A stretch of DNA of 29,635 bases from CAYPLH01 sp964411505 (GCA_964411505.1 CAYPLH010000047.1:1-29635); one strand, 5' to 3'. Positions 8,369-17,803 are shown, counted from the first letter of the stretch. A program made the numbers and translations. Notes: a model not told the origin generated them from the letters alone.

Positions 8369-9303
8369 CTAAAGCTTTAATAGGTCTTTGACATGTACAG
8401 ATTTTCCTTCTTTTATAGAAATGTTAGCTGCCACACCAATAATAAGTGACATTGCTCCAGCTCTTGAACCTGCTGCATATTTTATATCGATCAGGATAGT
8501 TATCCTTTAAAAGTATTTTAAGCATAATATCATCTGAACCACCATGACTTCCAGATAATCTTGGTACCTTAATATAAATTTCATCGCCATTCCTGTTATA
8601 TACTCTCAAATTATTGCTAGTAGCTCCTGTATAAGCATCAAAAGACCTTTTATGATATTCATCAACTTCCAGCTTGGCTCCCGATCCATTTATAGCCATT
8701 TTGTATCCTTCATAGGGTGAATGTGCAGTTAGAGAGTAACTCATGGTAGCACCACCAGATTACTTAACATTCATACTGACAGTGTCGTAAATATCAATCT
8801 CCTCTGCAAACACACATCTATCCCTGTAATACCCATCCACATTCTCACAATCAAGATACATGTCCTTGTATTTAGGCTGGTTTATGTCCATATAAAAGCT
8901 GAAGTGCCTTATCTAGTGGATGAGGTCCGGTATTCGAAAGACTACCTGCATAATTTTCCTGATTTTTCTGATACTTTAATAGCAAATCAACTTCCTTTAC
9001 CTTCCGGGCTAATGGCTTTTCGCACAGTACATTAAATCTTTAAAAGTTCAAGCGCTATTGATACATGCTGTTGACTATACCTAGTATTAACAACCAAATC
9101 AATGTCCTCTCGTTTGAGTAAACTGCGGTAGTCCTCATAACTATCACATCCAAATAGTTTCTCAGCAGTTTTATGACGCTTTTCCAATTCTTCTTCTACT
9201 GCAACAACTTGGTATTTATCCTGCCCACTTAGAAGATACCTACGTGTATACTTCTGCCGCTTCTTCCCTGCCCTATAATTGCAACTTTGATTTTTTTTAT
9301 TTT
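8369..9303 (-). pseudogene. Gfo/Idh/MocA oxidoreductase, several lesions
   Basis: The whole family fold can be traced, but in several frames. Near 9290 the N-terminus reads KIKVAIIGQGRSGRSIHVG, followed by an in-frame stop; VVAVEEELEKRHKTAEKLF and LVVNTRYSQQHVSIALELL follow. The NVLCEKPLA lysine motif is in a shifted frame at about 9030. GSLSNTGPHPLDKALQLLY comes too soon after it, so roughly 60-80 residues are deleted. A TAA interrupts before MSYSLTAHSPYEGYKM at 8744, and a further frameshift near 8485 separates it from AAGSRAGAMSLIIGVAANIS and the ending KDLLKL. GAGGAG at 9311-9316 is a good ribosome site, but no start codon follows it at a usable distance. It follows the broken amidohydrolase on the same strand. 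Confidence 0.88.
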
Positions 9304-9365
9304 TTTTTACTCCTCATATTTAAAATTGTAGTTTCAAAGATTTAAAGGCTTTTGCAAAGTGAACT

Positions 9366-10148
9366 TTATTCTCCTGTTTTAATTTTATCCTTTAATCCAA
9401 GTAGTTTGATAGCATTTCCACTTAATATCATATCTTTTGCTTGCTCAGAAATCTCTGCATTCAAAACATCTTCGGGCATAACCCCTTCTCCTCCATAAAG
9501 AATCTTATCTTCACCAGATATGTTCACTGCATGAGTAATAAGAGCAGAAGGTGTCGTTGGAGGAAAAAATCTTGGAGCAAAATATCCTAAAAACGCTGTA
9601 TCAAGATAAACATTTCTGTGCTTTGAAGCCAAAAGAGTCGCTGTGTAAATGAAGTTTCCACCTAAATGGGCAATGATGAATTTTAAATCTAGAAAATCTA
9701 TAGCGGCTTTATCAATATAGATAGGATCACAATATTTAACCAATAAGGGGACATTTAACTCATAAGTATTTTGCCCAAGATCCACCATCCCTGTATGCCA
9801 TGTGATCAAAATATCTAGTTCTTCACATACCTCATAGATGGGATAGAGCCTTTTATCATTCATATACACATGTTGATCCAGTGGCTGGCACTTTATTCCT
9901 TTTATTCCTCATTTGTTTACCGCCATTTTTAACCTGTGTATTTCATGATTTATATCATTTTCAACTTCTACCCAGTGAAAAGAAACACATTTATCAGGAT
10001 TATTATATGCAATTTGTCTTCCTTTTAATGAATCTTTGCGCCCTACTGTTAGGAACACAGTAAAATCTACACCCCATTGTCTATTATCTTCTAACGCAGT
10101 GTTTCGAGGGTGTTCATGAAAATTAACTATAAACTTACTATTTACCAT
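9366..10148 (-). pseudogene. Amidohydrolase (TIM-barrel, amidohydrolase-2 type) with one internal TGA
   Basis: This is a metal-dependent TIM-barrel hydrolase or decarboxylase of about 260 residues. The first part (10148-9909) has the metal motif NFHEHP. A TGA at 9909-9911 interrupts it. The same frame then continues without a break as GIKGIKCQPLDQH, the second part ending at 9366. Later motifs are LITWHTG, FIIAHLGGNF and KILYGGEGVM. In relatives the last site is usually GSD or GTD, so Glu replaces the usual Asp. AAAGGAGG lies 6 bases before the ATG. Everything except the TGA looks intact, so the mutation is recent or the codon is read through. Other genes in the window, such as the PHP gene, end normally at TGA, so global recoding is unlikely. 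Confidence 0.85.
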
Positions 10149-10358
10149 TATGAGCCTCCTTTACTCAAAGAATAAGTGTTAAGTCGCTACTAAATTGACT
10201 GTAAAGTTAGTAGGAATAGTAACTATCAATACGAATTTTCTGCTTCCATCAGAATATAACTACAGCTTCGGCATTATTTTACAGTATGGATATTGTCTAT
10301 TCATCAGACATTTCTTTTAAGACAGTCATTCCTCTGTACCTGTCCTTACTTTGAAGAT

Positions 10359-11393
10359 TTACAAGTGCTTCTTAAAAAACTCAAATGCTTTATTCCCACC
10401 AAATGAATGCTGGCCGGGAAAAATATCAGCCCAAAGATATCCCTCAACACCTGCAGCCTTGTATATTTCTTTAACTCCTTCATATCCCTTTAGGAGATCC
10501 TGTATATAAAAACAATTATCGAATATTCCCATTTCTAACAAAAGCGGTCTTGGTGCAATTAAACCTGCAATTTCATCTGTATCAAAATATTTATATATGT
10601 TAGGGACAATTTGCGAACCACAGCAGTTTGCTCTTTCTATACAAAATTCTTTCCAAGGGTTAATATATCCCATTATGTCTGCAGCCTTAATTCTCTTATC
10701 CAAAGCGCTTGTAAAGGTAGTATTTGTACCTCCACAACTTAAGCCCATCATTCCAATTCTCTCAGTATCCACTTCCGGTCTGGTTTCAAGATAGTCAATA
10801 CAACGCATAGAGTCCCATATATTTAGAGTTAAGGTATATGTTCCAATAATTGAACCTTTCATGTAGTTTACATTGCAGGTGTCACGCCCAGGGAAAGGGT
10901 CACGTCCATCACTTTTTTCACCATATACCCTTGCTCCCGGAACAATAGTTAAAAATCCCGCTCTGGCCATTTGCTCACCATAATTATGATTATGTGTCAC
11001 TATATCAGTCACATGTCCAGGTGATGACCTAACCCCTGCAATAGGTTCTTTTCCATATGGATTATGTCCCGGGCTGCAAACAATAGCTGAATTTGATCCG
11101 TCAGCTTTCATATCTTTAGGACGAAGTACATAGCAAGGAACAGACATAAATTCTTCCGAATCAAACACAACTCTTTCTCTTATAATATCACCATCCACAA
11201 CCGAATATTGTACCTCAGCGTTAAGATCCACTCTTTTAGGGAATGCACCCATTAACTCAACTAATTTGGGGTAGGATTTTTCATACCATACTAACCAATC
11301 CTCCTGAGTTGTTCCCTTAAAAGCCAATTCAGGCTCCCATTCACTAATTCTTTTATTCCAATACTCATTCATTGAAAAATTTCGTTTATTCAT
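10359..11393 (-). CDS. Alpha/beta hydrolase (acetyl-esterase-like)
   Basis: This is a serine hydrolase of 344 residues, probably a cytoplasmic esterase acting on an acylated sugar or similar compound. The catalytic triad is visible: nucleophile Ser219 in GLSCGG, Asp292 in EMGIFDN and His329 in PGQHSFGG. The middle contains the HNHNYGEQMARAG segment typical of the large-domain bacterial hydrolases related to acetyl xylan esterases. I chose the ATG at 11393 because GGAGGAGAAG lies just upstream; an upstream ATG at 11450 would add 19 basic residues without a ribosome site. No signal peptide is seen. Two fragments of close relatives lie at 1-79 and 8236-8325. It is preceded by an oxidoreductase remnant and an enolase-superfamily gene. 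Confidence 0.85.
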   Translation of the reverse strand: MNKRNFSMNEYWNKRISEWEPELAFKGTTQEDWLVWYEKSYPKLVELMGAFPKRVDLNAEVQYSVVDGDIIRERVVFDSEEFMSVPCYVLRPKDMKADGSNSAIVCSPGHNPYGKEPIAGVRSSPGHVTDIVTHNHNYGEQMARAGFLTIVPGARVYGEKSDGRDPFPGRDTCNVNYMKGSIIGTYTLTLNIWDSMRCIDYLETRPEVDTERIGMMGLSCGGTNTTFTSALDKRIKAADIMGYINPWKEFCIERANCCGSQIVPNIYKYFDTDEIAGLIAPRPLLLEMGIFDNCFYIQDLLKGYEGVKEIYKAAGVEGYLWADIFPGQHSFGGNKAFEFFKKHL

Positions 11394-11480
11394 AATTCTT
11401 CTCCTCCGATCTATAATAACTTCTGATATATGATAAATATATTTTCTCATGACTGTTATCTAACGCTAGTTAAAAACTAT

Positions 11481-11612
11481 CTATTTTCCAGCTTTGTGGG
11501 TTAATATCCCAATAATAAGGTCAGCAACTTTTCTAGCTTCTTCAGGTGGTATAATTGGTTCAGTGTAATTTTCAATAGAATCAATGAGGTTCCTTACTTT
11601 ATCTGCACACGC
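11481..11612 (-). pseudogene. C-terminal remnant of a Gfo/Idh/MocA oxidoreductase
   Basis: Forty-odd open codons ending at TAG (11481-11483) encode DKVRNLIDSIENYTEPIIPP and EEARKVADLIIGIL. This matches the last two helices of Gfo/Idh/MocA proteins, where a short acidic segment and PxEEGRKV precede the final helix. There is no start codon or N-terminal domain, so most of the gene is deleted. It lies between the enolase-superfamily gene and the alpha/beta hydrolase. Confidence 0.65.
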
Positions 11613-11651
11613 TTAACTAGCAGGAAGTTAAATTTCAGTTTGTAAAGTATA

Positions 11652-12956
11652 TCAGTGAGCATTAACAATAGACAGGTAGTGTTCACTTGCATTAAAACTA
11701 CCGCCACTGTACGCATAAAAGTCATCATCCAGATCAAAAGTACCATCTGTTACTCTGGTCCATTTTGCATGGCAAGGGTGATATGATTTCATGGTCTCCC
11801 AGTTTAAATAGTTTTGCGAACCATTTGATTCCAGTACTCCGATAGCCATTTCAGGTAAAGGAGACAGGCGTGAAGCAATATTTTTATTCCAGTCAACCAT
11901 TACTGGATTCACTGTCAAATCCGCACAAAAGCAAGGTATACCCCTGTCATAGGCTGCCTTTACAATCTTAAAGCTTACAGACAGTGTCTTAGCAATAGGC
12001 TTTAATGCTATTGCTCCATATCCGCGCTCAATACACTCCAAAGCATCTATCTCGGAGTGGACACTTTCATCTACAGCAAGACAAATGGGTATATCACTGA
12101 CATCTATATCATTTCCTTCAGGAAATGGTTCTTCAAAGAGAATAATTTGTTCCAACGCTCCTATTTTATCAGCAAAATCAAGTAATTTCATAAGCCTGTC
12201 CTTGCTGTCATATCGACCATTTGCGTCCAGATAATATACTATCTTTCTATTGTCGGTAAAGGGTGTAGCATACTTTCGTGCCAAACTATGTATACTTTTT
12301 AAGCGTTTCTTATCCCATTCCAGCATCTTATTTAAATCACCATCTTTTTCGGGGTCTGAACCGATTTTTATTTTAAGAAAAAAATAACCTTTATCAAGAA
12401 TATCCGAAACTGACTGCGTGTCTACATCATATGCAATCAATGGGATTGCAGCAAGCTTTTTATGATGCCAGTTTAGAGATGACTGCACAAATTCCGGAAT
12501 CATATCATCAAAATTTTTGATGCCGTTCTCCATGCTATATAATAGCCAAGCAGCATGATCTATCGGTGTTAATGCATTCAGAATGAACGTTTTTCTTAAA
12601 TCCGTATCCCCAGTAATTGCCTTGCCATAATCATGAACTACAGGCAATAACTGATCCATCAAATCTATCGGTGTATAAAAACAAAGTCCTTTTGCCTTTT
12701 CAATTGCAAACTCTGTTATTTTGTACATTATACTGTTACCTTTTTTTTCTCCGAAAGATGAAAAAATCTTTGGATCCGACCATAAGACACTTTGTACGCC
12801 TAAACCAATACAGCTGCATCCACGATCACTTTCCATTAATACTATTGTCTGCCACAGCTCATTTATATAATTACCCTTAAAACCGAAGGAGGCAACAAGG
12901 GGTTCTTTTTCATACTGGCAATTAACTTTGCTAATCCTGATCATATTTTTATTCAT
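11652..12956 (-). CDS. Enolase-superfamily enzyme (MLE/dipeptide-epimerase subgroup-like)
   Basis: Enzymes of this superfamily abstract a proton alpha to a carboxylate, using a magnesium ion. The capping domain is followed by the barrel with the expected residues: KIK at 195-197, metal ligands D244 (YYLDANGRY), E275/E276 (LFEEPFPEG) and D296 (LAVDESVH), and the opposite-face K319 (IALKPI). Two opposed lysines without a strand-seven histidine point to the muconate lactonising/epimerase side rather than mandelate racemase. At 434 residues it is longer than typical members (about 360), with extra sequence in the first 170 residues. The ATG overlaps the stop of an upstream decarboxylase-family fragment (ATGAATAA), with AAAGGA before it, implying translational coupling in the ancestral operon. 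The substrate is unknown. Confidence 0.85.
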   Translation of the reverse strand: MNKNMIRISKVNCQYEKEPLVASFGFKGNYINELWQTIVLMESDRGCSCIGLGVQSVLWSDPKIFSSFGEKKGNSIMYKITEFAIEKAKGLCFYTPIDLMDQLLPVVHDYGKAITGDTDLRKTFILNALTPIDHAAWLLYSMENGIKNFDDMIPEFVQSSLNWHHKKLAAIPLIAYDVDTQSVSDILDKGYFFLKIKIGSDPEKDGDLNKMLEWDKKRLKSIHSLARKYATPFTDNRKIVYYLDANGRYDSKDRLMKLLDFADKIGALEQIILFEEPFPEGNDIDVSDIPICLAVDESVHSEIDALECIERGYGAIALKPIAKTLSVSFKIVKAAYDRGIPCFCADLTVNPVMVDWNKNIASRLSPLPEMAIGVLESNGSQNYLNWETMKSYHPCHAKWTRVTDGTFDLDDDFYAYSGGSFNASEHYLSIVNAH

Positions 12957-13080
12957 ATTTCATTCCTTTCATACGTTCCTTTTTAAATGCATTTTATAAA
13001 AGTTCGTTTTGTCAAGTGAAATTGGAAGAATACCACTCTCTCTATAAGGCATACCCATGTGTGTCATTGATATTACCAAG
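12950..13080 (-). pseudogene. C-terminal remnant of a uroporphyrinogen-decarboxylase-family gene
   Basis: The minus strand encodes VISMTHMGMPYRESGILPIS then LDKTNFYKMHLKR, aligning with the end of the larger decarboxylase pseudogene at 23957 (FIPRTESGIPP and FEKAKFYIDILKKER). One frameshift near 12975 restores KKERMKGMKYE and a TAA at 12950-12952. That stop overlaps the enolase-family ATG. The upstream end is cut off exactly where IS110-like sequence begins, so insertion removed the rest of the gene. Confidence 0.75.
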
Positions 13081-13410
13081 CAAAACACTTTGCCTCTGCC
13101 ATGACCACTGATGGCAAAGTCCTTACCCACCTTTCGATTTTACTAACGATGCTGAAGGATTCAAACTCTCATTTCAAATATTAAATCCTTCGAAAAAACA
13201 AACACCCTGATCGACCTTGAATCAACCGCACACTATGCTAAAAACCTTATCTGCTACCTTTTTAATCTGGGCTATCGTATCGCTGTAATCAACCCGATTC
13301 AAACATCAACCCTGCCGAAAATAAATATGCGCAAAACTTAAACCGATAAGGTTAATTGCCTGCTCAAATCCATCAAAGCGTTTAGCTTATGCCGGTCTGA
13401 ATCCTACTGT
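13080..13410 (+). pseudogene. IS110-family transposase remnant
   Basis: Plus-strand frames encode pieces of the N-terminal DEDD domain of IS110 transposases: KHFASAMTTDGKVL, then FDFTNDAEGFKLSFQ, then after a frameshift DLESTAHYAKNLICYLFNLG and VINPIQTSTLPKINMRKT. A TAA replaces a codon in the KTxTDK motif. The C-terminal transposase_20 domain is missing, and the sequence fades after about 13410. It is an immobile relic that interrupts a minus-strand catabolic operon. The short DGKVL-encoding string GATGGCAAAGTCC also occurs at the window end, by chance as far as I can tell. Confidence 0.85.
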
Positions 13411-13576
13411 TAAAATCCGGCACGTTTAATATAAAAAGCATTCTACCCTGAATTATCTTTTTTTACTTGACAATTCATCGTTGCTCTCCTTTACATTACT
13501 TTGGTCCAATTTGCAGGCATTTAACATACTTCACAAAAGTTTGCATGTGTTCAAATAAATCGCCTCCTAAAATTGA

Positions 13577-14518
13577 TTATATTTCAGAACGTACCAATGC
13601 ATTGGAACTTTTCGCTAATCTATAGGATCTTTCAAAAATGTAACCATCATAACCTGGATCATTTAGTCTTAAGTCTGTAAGAAATACTCTTGTTCCATTG
13701 TTTTCCCATGATTTTTTAGCTGCAAGAGCCATAAATTCTACTTCCAGCAATTCATCCATAGGCACAGGGGGTTCTTCCTTTTCCCCACATAAATAGGGGA
13801 GCACATTTTCTAAAAGAGCTCTGTAAATATCTCCCTCGATTTTTAATAACTCAGTTTTATTAGTGCCTACAATATACGCCTGCCCTTTAAAGTTTTTGTT
13901 GGTCTTCCCTATATGAACAATTCCCTTTCGTCCGTCTTTCCACGTAACTTCTACAAGATGCTGAATTTTTGTGCCTAAATGTCTTACACTTTCCACATGA
14001 GCTCCCATTATACCTTGAAGTACCGAAAACGCATGTATACCATAATTAAAGTCATCAACTGATTGCCCTGTAAAAACGAAGAGAATTTCCCCAAACTCTT
14101 CCTTATATGTTTTATTGACTTTTTCAACTTCGTACGCATACCTGAAAGAAGAGCCCCCTGTAACCTTATATCCTTTTTTTGACCATTCCAGAAGAATCAT
14201 CGCATCTCTCATATTCCCAATCATTGGCTTATCTATGAAGACTGCTTTATTACAATTAATAAAAGGTCTGGCTCTGTCAATATGTACATCCCAATTACAG
14301 CTATGTATTATTGCTAGATCAACTTCTTCTGCCATTTCTTCTAATGAACAGTATATTTTTGAAACGTTGCTATTCTGTGCGAATATTTCTTTATAACCTT
14401 TCTGGTAGATGCCCCCACTATCATACACCCCCACTACCTCATGTCCTAATTCCCTGATAATAGGTATCCATGCACCTGGATGAGATGTATCTAGATCTAC
14501 TATTCCAATTCTCGACAT
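13577..14518 (-). CDS. Gfo/Idh/MocA-family oxidoreductase
   Basis: This is the only full-length member of the family in the window, 313 residues and probably an NAD(P)-dependent dehydrogenase of a sugar or cyclitol derivative. The N-terminus GIVDLDTSHPGAWIP departs from the usual GxGxxG loop but has the family's strand-loop pattern. The lysine motif is FIDKPM (EKP in most relatives) near residue 99. The second domain contains DDFNYGIHAFS, with the histidine common at the active site. AGGAGGG lies 6 bases before the ATG. It directly follows the leftover end of an LplC-like permease, so it once belonged to an operon with its own importer. The atypical nucleotide loop makes cofactor choice uncertain. 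Confidence 0.85.
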   Translation of the reverse strand: MSRIGIVDLDTSHPGAWIPIIRELGHEVVGVYDSGGIYQKGYKEIFAQNSNVSKIYCSLEEMAEEVDLAIIHSCNWDVHIDRARPFINCNKAVFIDKPMIGNMRDAMILLEWSKKGYKVTGGSSFRYAYEVEKVNKTYKEEFGEILFVFTGQSVDDFNYGIHAFSVLQGIMGAHVESVRHLGTKIQHLVEVTWKDGRKGIVHIGKTNKNFKGQAYIVGTNKTELLKIEGDIYRALLENVLPYLCGEKEEPPVPMDELLEVEFMALAAKKSWENNGTRVFLTDLRLNDPGYDGYIFERSYRLAKSSNALVRSEI

Positions 14519-14529
14519 ATGTCACCCTC

Positions 14530-14735
14530 CTATCCTTTAACTGAGTCAATCATAATTCCATAAACAAAATACTTCTGAAAAAATGGATAAAGAAGCATTA
14601 CTGAACCTGCAGAAACAATCATTGCAGCATATTTAGTTAGTTCCACAATATTTGCTTGAGTTATCCAATCATCCATCTCGTCAGCTGTTTGCATCATATC
14701 TGCTTTCATTTCCTGTAATATTAAAATTACTCTTA
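14530..14735 (-). pseudogene. C-terminal remnant of a second LplC-type permease
   Basis: The minus strand encodes ILQEMKADMMQTADEMDDW, ITQANIVELTKYAAMIVS and QKYFVYGIMIDSVKG, then TAG. Residue by residue this parallels the end of the intact permease at 5573-6463 (ILQEMKAEMMQTGDELDDW and so on). The membrane part is missing. It joins the sulfatase gene at about 14736, leaving about 64 permease residues. The overlap of its last codons with the Gfo/Idh/MocA ribosome site shows that order was ancestral. Confidence 0.9.
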
Positions 14736-14736
14736 T

Positions 14737-15324
14737 TTATATATTCTCAATCGAAGTTTTGAATTTTTTATAATCAGGATTCTTTCGTTGCTCATAAATC
14801 ATTTCGTACCCACCAGAATGTCTTTCTTCAAGCCATTCTTCATATTCCGGTCCAAGTGGTCCAGGGCCGATAGGTAACCCTGAAGACTGTGTCCATCTAG
14901 CACCCTTACCTCCTGTAAGCTTAAGAGAGTCAAAACCCCTATATGGTTTTACATGTTGTATATGTCCAAATCCAGCAGTGAAATATCCCCCCTCTTTAAG
15001 ATGCTCCACAAAAGTCTTTTCACACTCTGAAAGTTTAGGTTCGCTTTCCGAGACCCCTGTTGAATAAGAAACACCATGTTGATTAGTATACCTTCCAGTA
15101 GAAATACATGCTCTACCTGGCACACAAACAGGACTTTGACAAAAAGCGTTATAATAAATCACTCCATTTTTACCTAAATTATCAATATTGGGTGTTTGAA
15201 CAATATTGTTGCCGTAAATACCAAGAGAATCAAGTCTTTGTTGATCAGTCGTAATAAATAAAATATTAGGTTTTTCTTGTTCTTTGCTATCTTTTACCTT
15301 CTGATCACAATTTAAGGTTTGCAT
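14737..15324 (-). pseudogene. Sulfatase, N-terminal part only (Cys-type)
   Basis: Sulfatases remove sulfate esters with a formylglycine made from a Cys or Ser in CxPxR. Here the motif is CVPGRACISTGRY, following PNILFITTDQQRLDSLGIYG, whose aspartates bind calcium. The protein is about 195 residues, against roughly 450-550 in the family, and stops at KTSIENI, where permease sequence begins. The C-terminal metal and substrate residues are missing, so it is probably inactive. The start at 15324 is chosen for AGGAGG 9 bases upstream; an ATG at 15378 has no such site. No signal peptide is seen, so the ancestral enzyme was likely cytoplasmic, acting on an imported sulfated substrate. The neighbouring importer fragments fit that. 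Confidence 0.82.
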
Positions 15325-15511
15325 TAAAAATTCCTCCTGCCTATTTGATATTTTGGTTATTTTAAAGTTTGAAATCATTAATCATACTGAATATATCAAC
15401 ATTTTAGTTTACTCGTCTAAAATATAGCATCTTTAATCTATCATTGAGATACACATTTTTTCAAATAATCATGTTCATTTATGATCAACTACAATTTGTA
15501 GAAGCCACTTT

Positions 15512-17803
15512 TTAGTTTTTTAATTTCTTGTATGCATCACTTAAATGAATTTCCCTGAATTTGCCTGGGGTAATGCCTTCAATCCTTCTAAAGGTTCTTA
15601 CAAAATTAGGCACATCAATATAACCAATACAGCGCACAATTTCTTTTATTGATTCTTCTGTATAAATCAACATTCTCTTTGCTTCTTCAAAACGAAGATG
15701 TCGCACGTACTCATTATATGTATAACCAGTTTGATCTTTAAAAAATCGACTTAAATAGGAAGGAGATATTCCAAATTGTTCAGCAATCTCCTTTAAGCTC
15801 AGTGAATAACTTTTAAAGTTCGCCTGAATATATTCGGTTACTGCATCTCTTAACCTTTCGTTACTGCTTTCCTTACTTTCCTTTATATGTTTACATACTT
15901 TACTTCCAAGCTTATCAAGTTTATTGCTCAGTTCATCTAGTGAATTAAAGTTTATTAGGCTTTCTATGTGTTCAGAAAAAAAACTCACTTCCATTTCATT
16001 CAAAGCTTTAATAATTATGTTAATAATATCAAAACAAATTGATTTAATCATTGCTATAGATAGCTCGTTATTCCTATTTTTAATATCGTTTAAAATTTCT
16101 TCTTTGACCTCTTTAAACAACTCAATATTACCTTGCTTTAAGCTTTGAACCAGTAAAATCTGATCATGATAAGGATACCAATATATTTGGTTTTTAGTAC
16201 CAGCAACTTCATCAAAATAAATAACATTACCACTGCCCTTTATCAGTTTATAATCAAGTGCTGCCATAGCTTCAATAAATGATAATTCTATTTTTTTTGC
16301 TTCATTATATACCTTTCCTACTCCTGCAGTAACAGAAAGTCTTCCACTATCTGTTATTAGGGCCAGTTCCATTTCTTCTGTGCGTTTTTCAAATTGCTTT
16401 TTAACATAATCTGGGTTTTCAGTATTTATAACAAGAGCAACTACATTCTCTACTGAGAGTTTAACAGCATAGACATTTTTATTATCAGAAAACAACTGCA
16501 GCGCAAATCTCAAAATTGCACCACTAATACCACTATCTGCGCTTTTGTCTAAAGAAAATGTAACAACCTGAAAGAATGGTCCTTCTAATATAATTCCCGA
16601 ATAAGACGTAAATTTATGCTTCTCTTCAAAATCATTTATCTCACCAGTTAAAACTTTAGTTAAAATATGATCTCTAACCACAGACCGTTGGGTTTGTATC
16701 TGAAATTTCATATCTTCATTAATATTAAAAATTTCATCAATTACATAATGTATGGCTTCTATTTCATTATGCTTAGGGTTATTTTTTGTTACCGGGTTAG
16801 CCAGTATTTTTACATGCCTGATCAATCTTTTAATTGGTTTATAGTTGCTAATAGATAAAAAGACAGATGTTCCTACCCCGAGCATAAAAACTGTAACTAA
16901 TATACGCCAAATTAAGGTTTTTAATTGGTTTATTTTATTTAAAAACTGTGTGGTAGGCATTCTCATAATATATTTCCAGCCTGTTACTTCTGAAATCTGG
17001 CTAATAATTGAATATTCTTCTTTATTTAAGACCGCACTGTGTACATTTTCCTTACCTAAATTATCAATTAAGCCATCATTAATGTAAGTAATGGAATCAC
17101 CATTGCTTACATTGAAAAGAATGTTGTTGTTTTTATCCAATATGTATGCTGCCCCTGTAAATCCTCCCAGCACATCTGATATCATATTATTAATCTCCTC
17201 ATTTCTTATTATGAACATTACAGTGGCAAATGGTTTAATACTTGATGACTTAACTGGGCATAAATACATTACATTCTCAGACTGTTTCACATCATTAATA
17301 TTTGTAATACCTGTTTTTCTAACATCCGAAATTTCCAGCGTATTCATATCAGCATAAAAGCAATCTTCACTCCAAATATCAAACCTAAAAACATGCTTTG
17401 TTAAAGTGTTTAACGAACATGTTCCAAAAGCTGAGTAAATGTTTTCATCTCCCCTAAAATACAAGTAAAGATTATCAATCAAAGCGCTATTGGACATATA
17501 CTTGCCTAGTTCCCCTACTCCTTCGATAGTGTTGATCTCACCGCTTTTTAGAAAATAATTCGAAAGTCTTTTATCATAGGAAATCTTCGTGGCTATCCGT
17601 TCCAGTTCCTTTATTCTTGCATCTACTATATTTTGCAGTTGAGCTAATCTCGCCAGATTGTTGTACTCTACATTCGCTTTAAGGGTGATTGCAGAATATC
17701 TATAGAAAACTATTCCTAATATAGTTAATGGAATGATTAAAACTGTAAGATGCGTTAGCAAATATTTACAAAGAACACTCTGCACCCTTTTGGAAATTTT
17801 CAC
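15512..17803 (-). CDS. Membrane-anchored AraC-type transcriptional regulator
   Basis: This is a 763-residue one-component regulator. A membrane helix at about residues 14-36 (LLTHLTVLIIPLTILG) and another at about 293-317 (LIWRILVTVFMLGVG) enclose an extracellular sensor region of some 250 residues. A cytoplasmic linker follows, then a C-terminal AraC DNA-binding domain from about residue 655 (EIAEQFGISPSYLSRFFK, then IKEIVRCIGYIDVPNFVRTF). This layout is that of the Bacillus YesS/YtdP group, which control LplABC-type sugar importers. GGAGGGGAG lies just before the ATG. It sits between the hydroxyacid dehydrogenase and the sulfatase on the same strand. I infer it senses an extracellular ligand and controls the importer and catabolic genes, perhaps through the 45-bp element. 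Confidence 0.9.
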   Translation of the reverse strand: MKISKRVQSVLCKYLLTHLTVLIIPLTILGIVFYRYSAITLKANVEYNNLARLAQLQNIVDARIKELERIATKISYDKRLSNYFLKSGEINTIEGVGELGKYMSNSALIDNLYLYFRGDENIYSAFGTCSLNTLTKHVFRFDIWSEDCFYADMNTLEISDVRKTGITNINDVKQSENVMYLCPVKSSSIKPFATVMFIIRNEEINNMISDVLGGFTGAAYILDKNNNILFNVSNGDSITYINDGLIDNLGKENVHSAVLNKEEYSIISQISEVTGWKYIMRMPTTQFLNKINQLKTLIWRILVTVFMLGVGTSVFLSISNYKPIKRLIRHVKILANPVTKNNPKHNEIEAIHYVIDEIFNINEDMKFQIQTQRSVVRDHILTKVLTGEINDFEEKHKFTSYSGIILEGPFFQVVTFSLDKSADSGISGAILRFALQLFSDNKNVYAVKLSVENVVALVINTENPDYVKKQFEKRTEEMELALITDSGRLSVTAGVGKVYNEAKKIELSFIEAMAALDYKLIKGSGNVIYFDEVAGTKNQIYWYPYHDQILLVQSLKQGNIELFKEVKEEILNDIKNRNNELSIAMIKSICFDIINIIIKALNEMEVSFFSEHIESLINFNSLDELSNKLDKLGSKVCKHIKESKESSNERLRDAVTEYIQANFKSYSLSLKEIAEQFGISPSYLSRFFKDQTGYTYNEYVRHLRFEEAKRMLIYTEESIKEIVRCIGYIDVPNFVRTFRRIEGITPGKFREIHLSDAYKKLKN

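Noticed and set aside
9909..9911. Selenocysteine at the internal TGA of the amidohydrolase
   Set aside because: The position lies between a helix and a barrel strand, not at a catalytic site, and I see no clear stem-loop just after it. A nonsense mutation is simpler.
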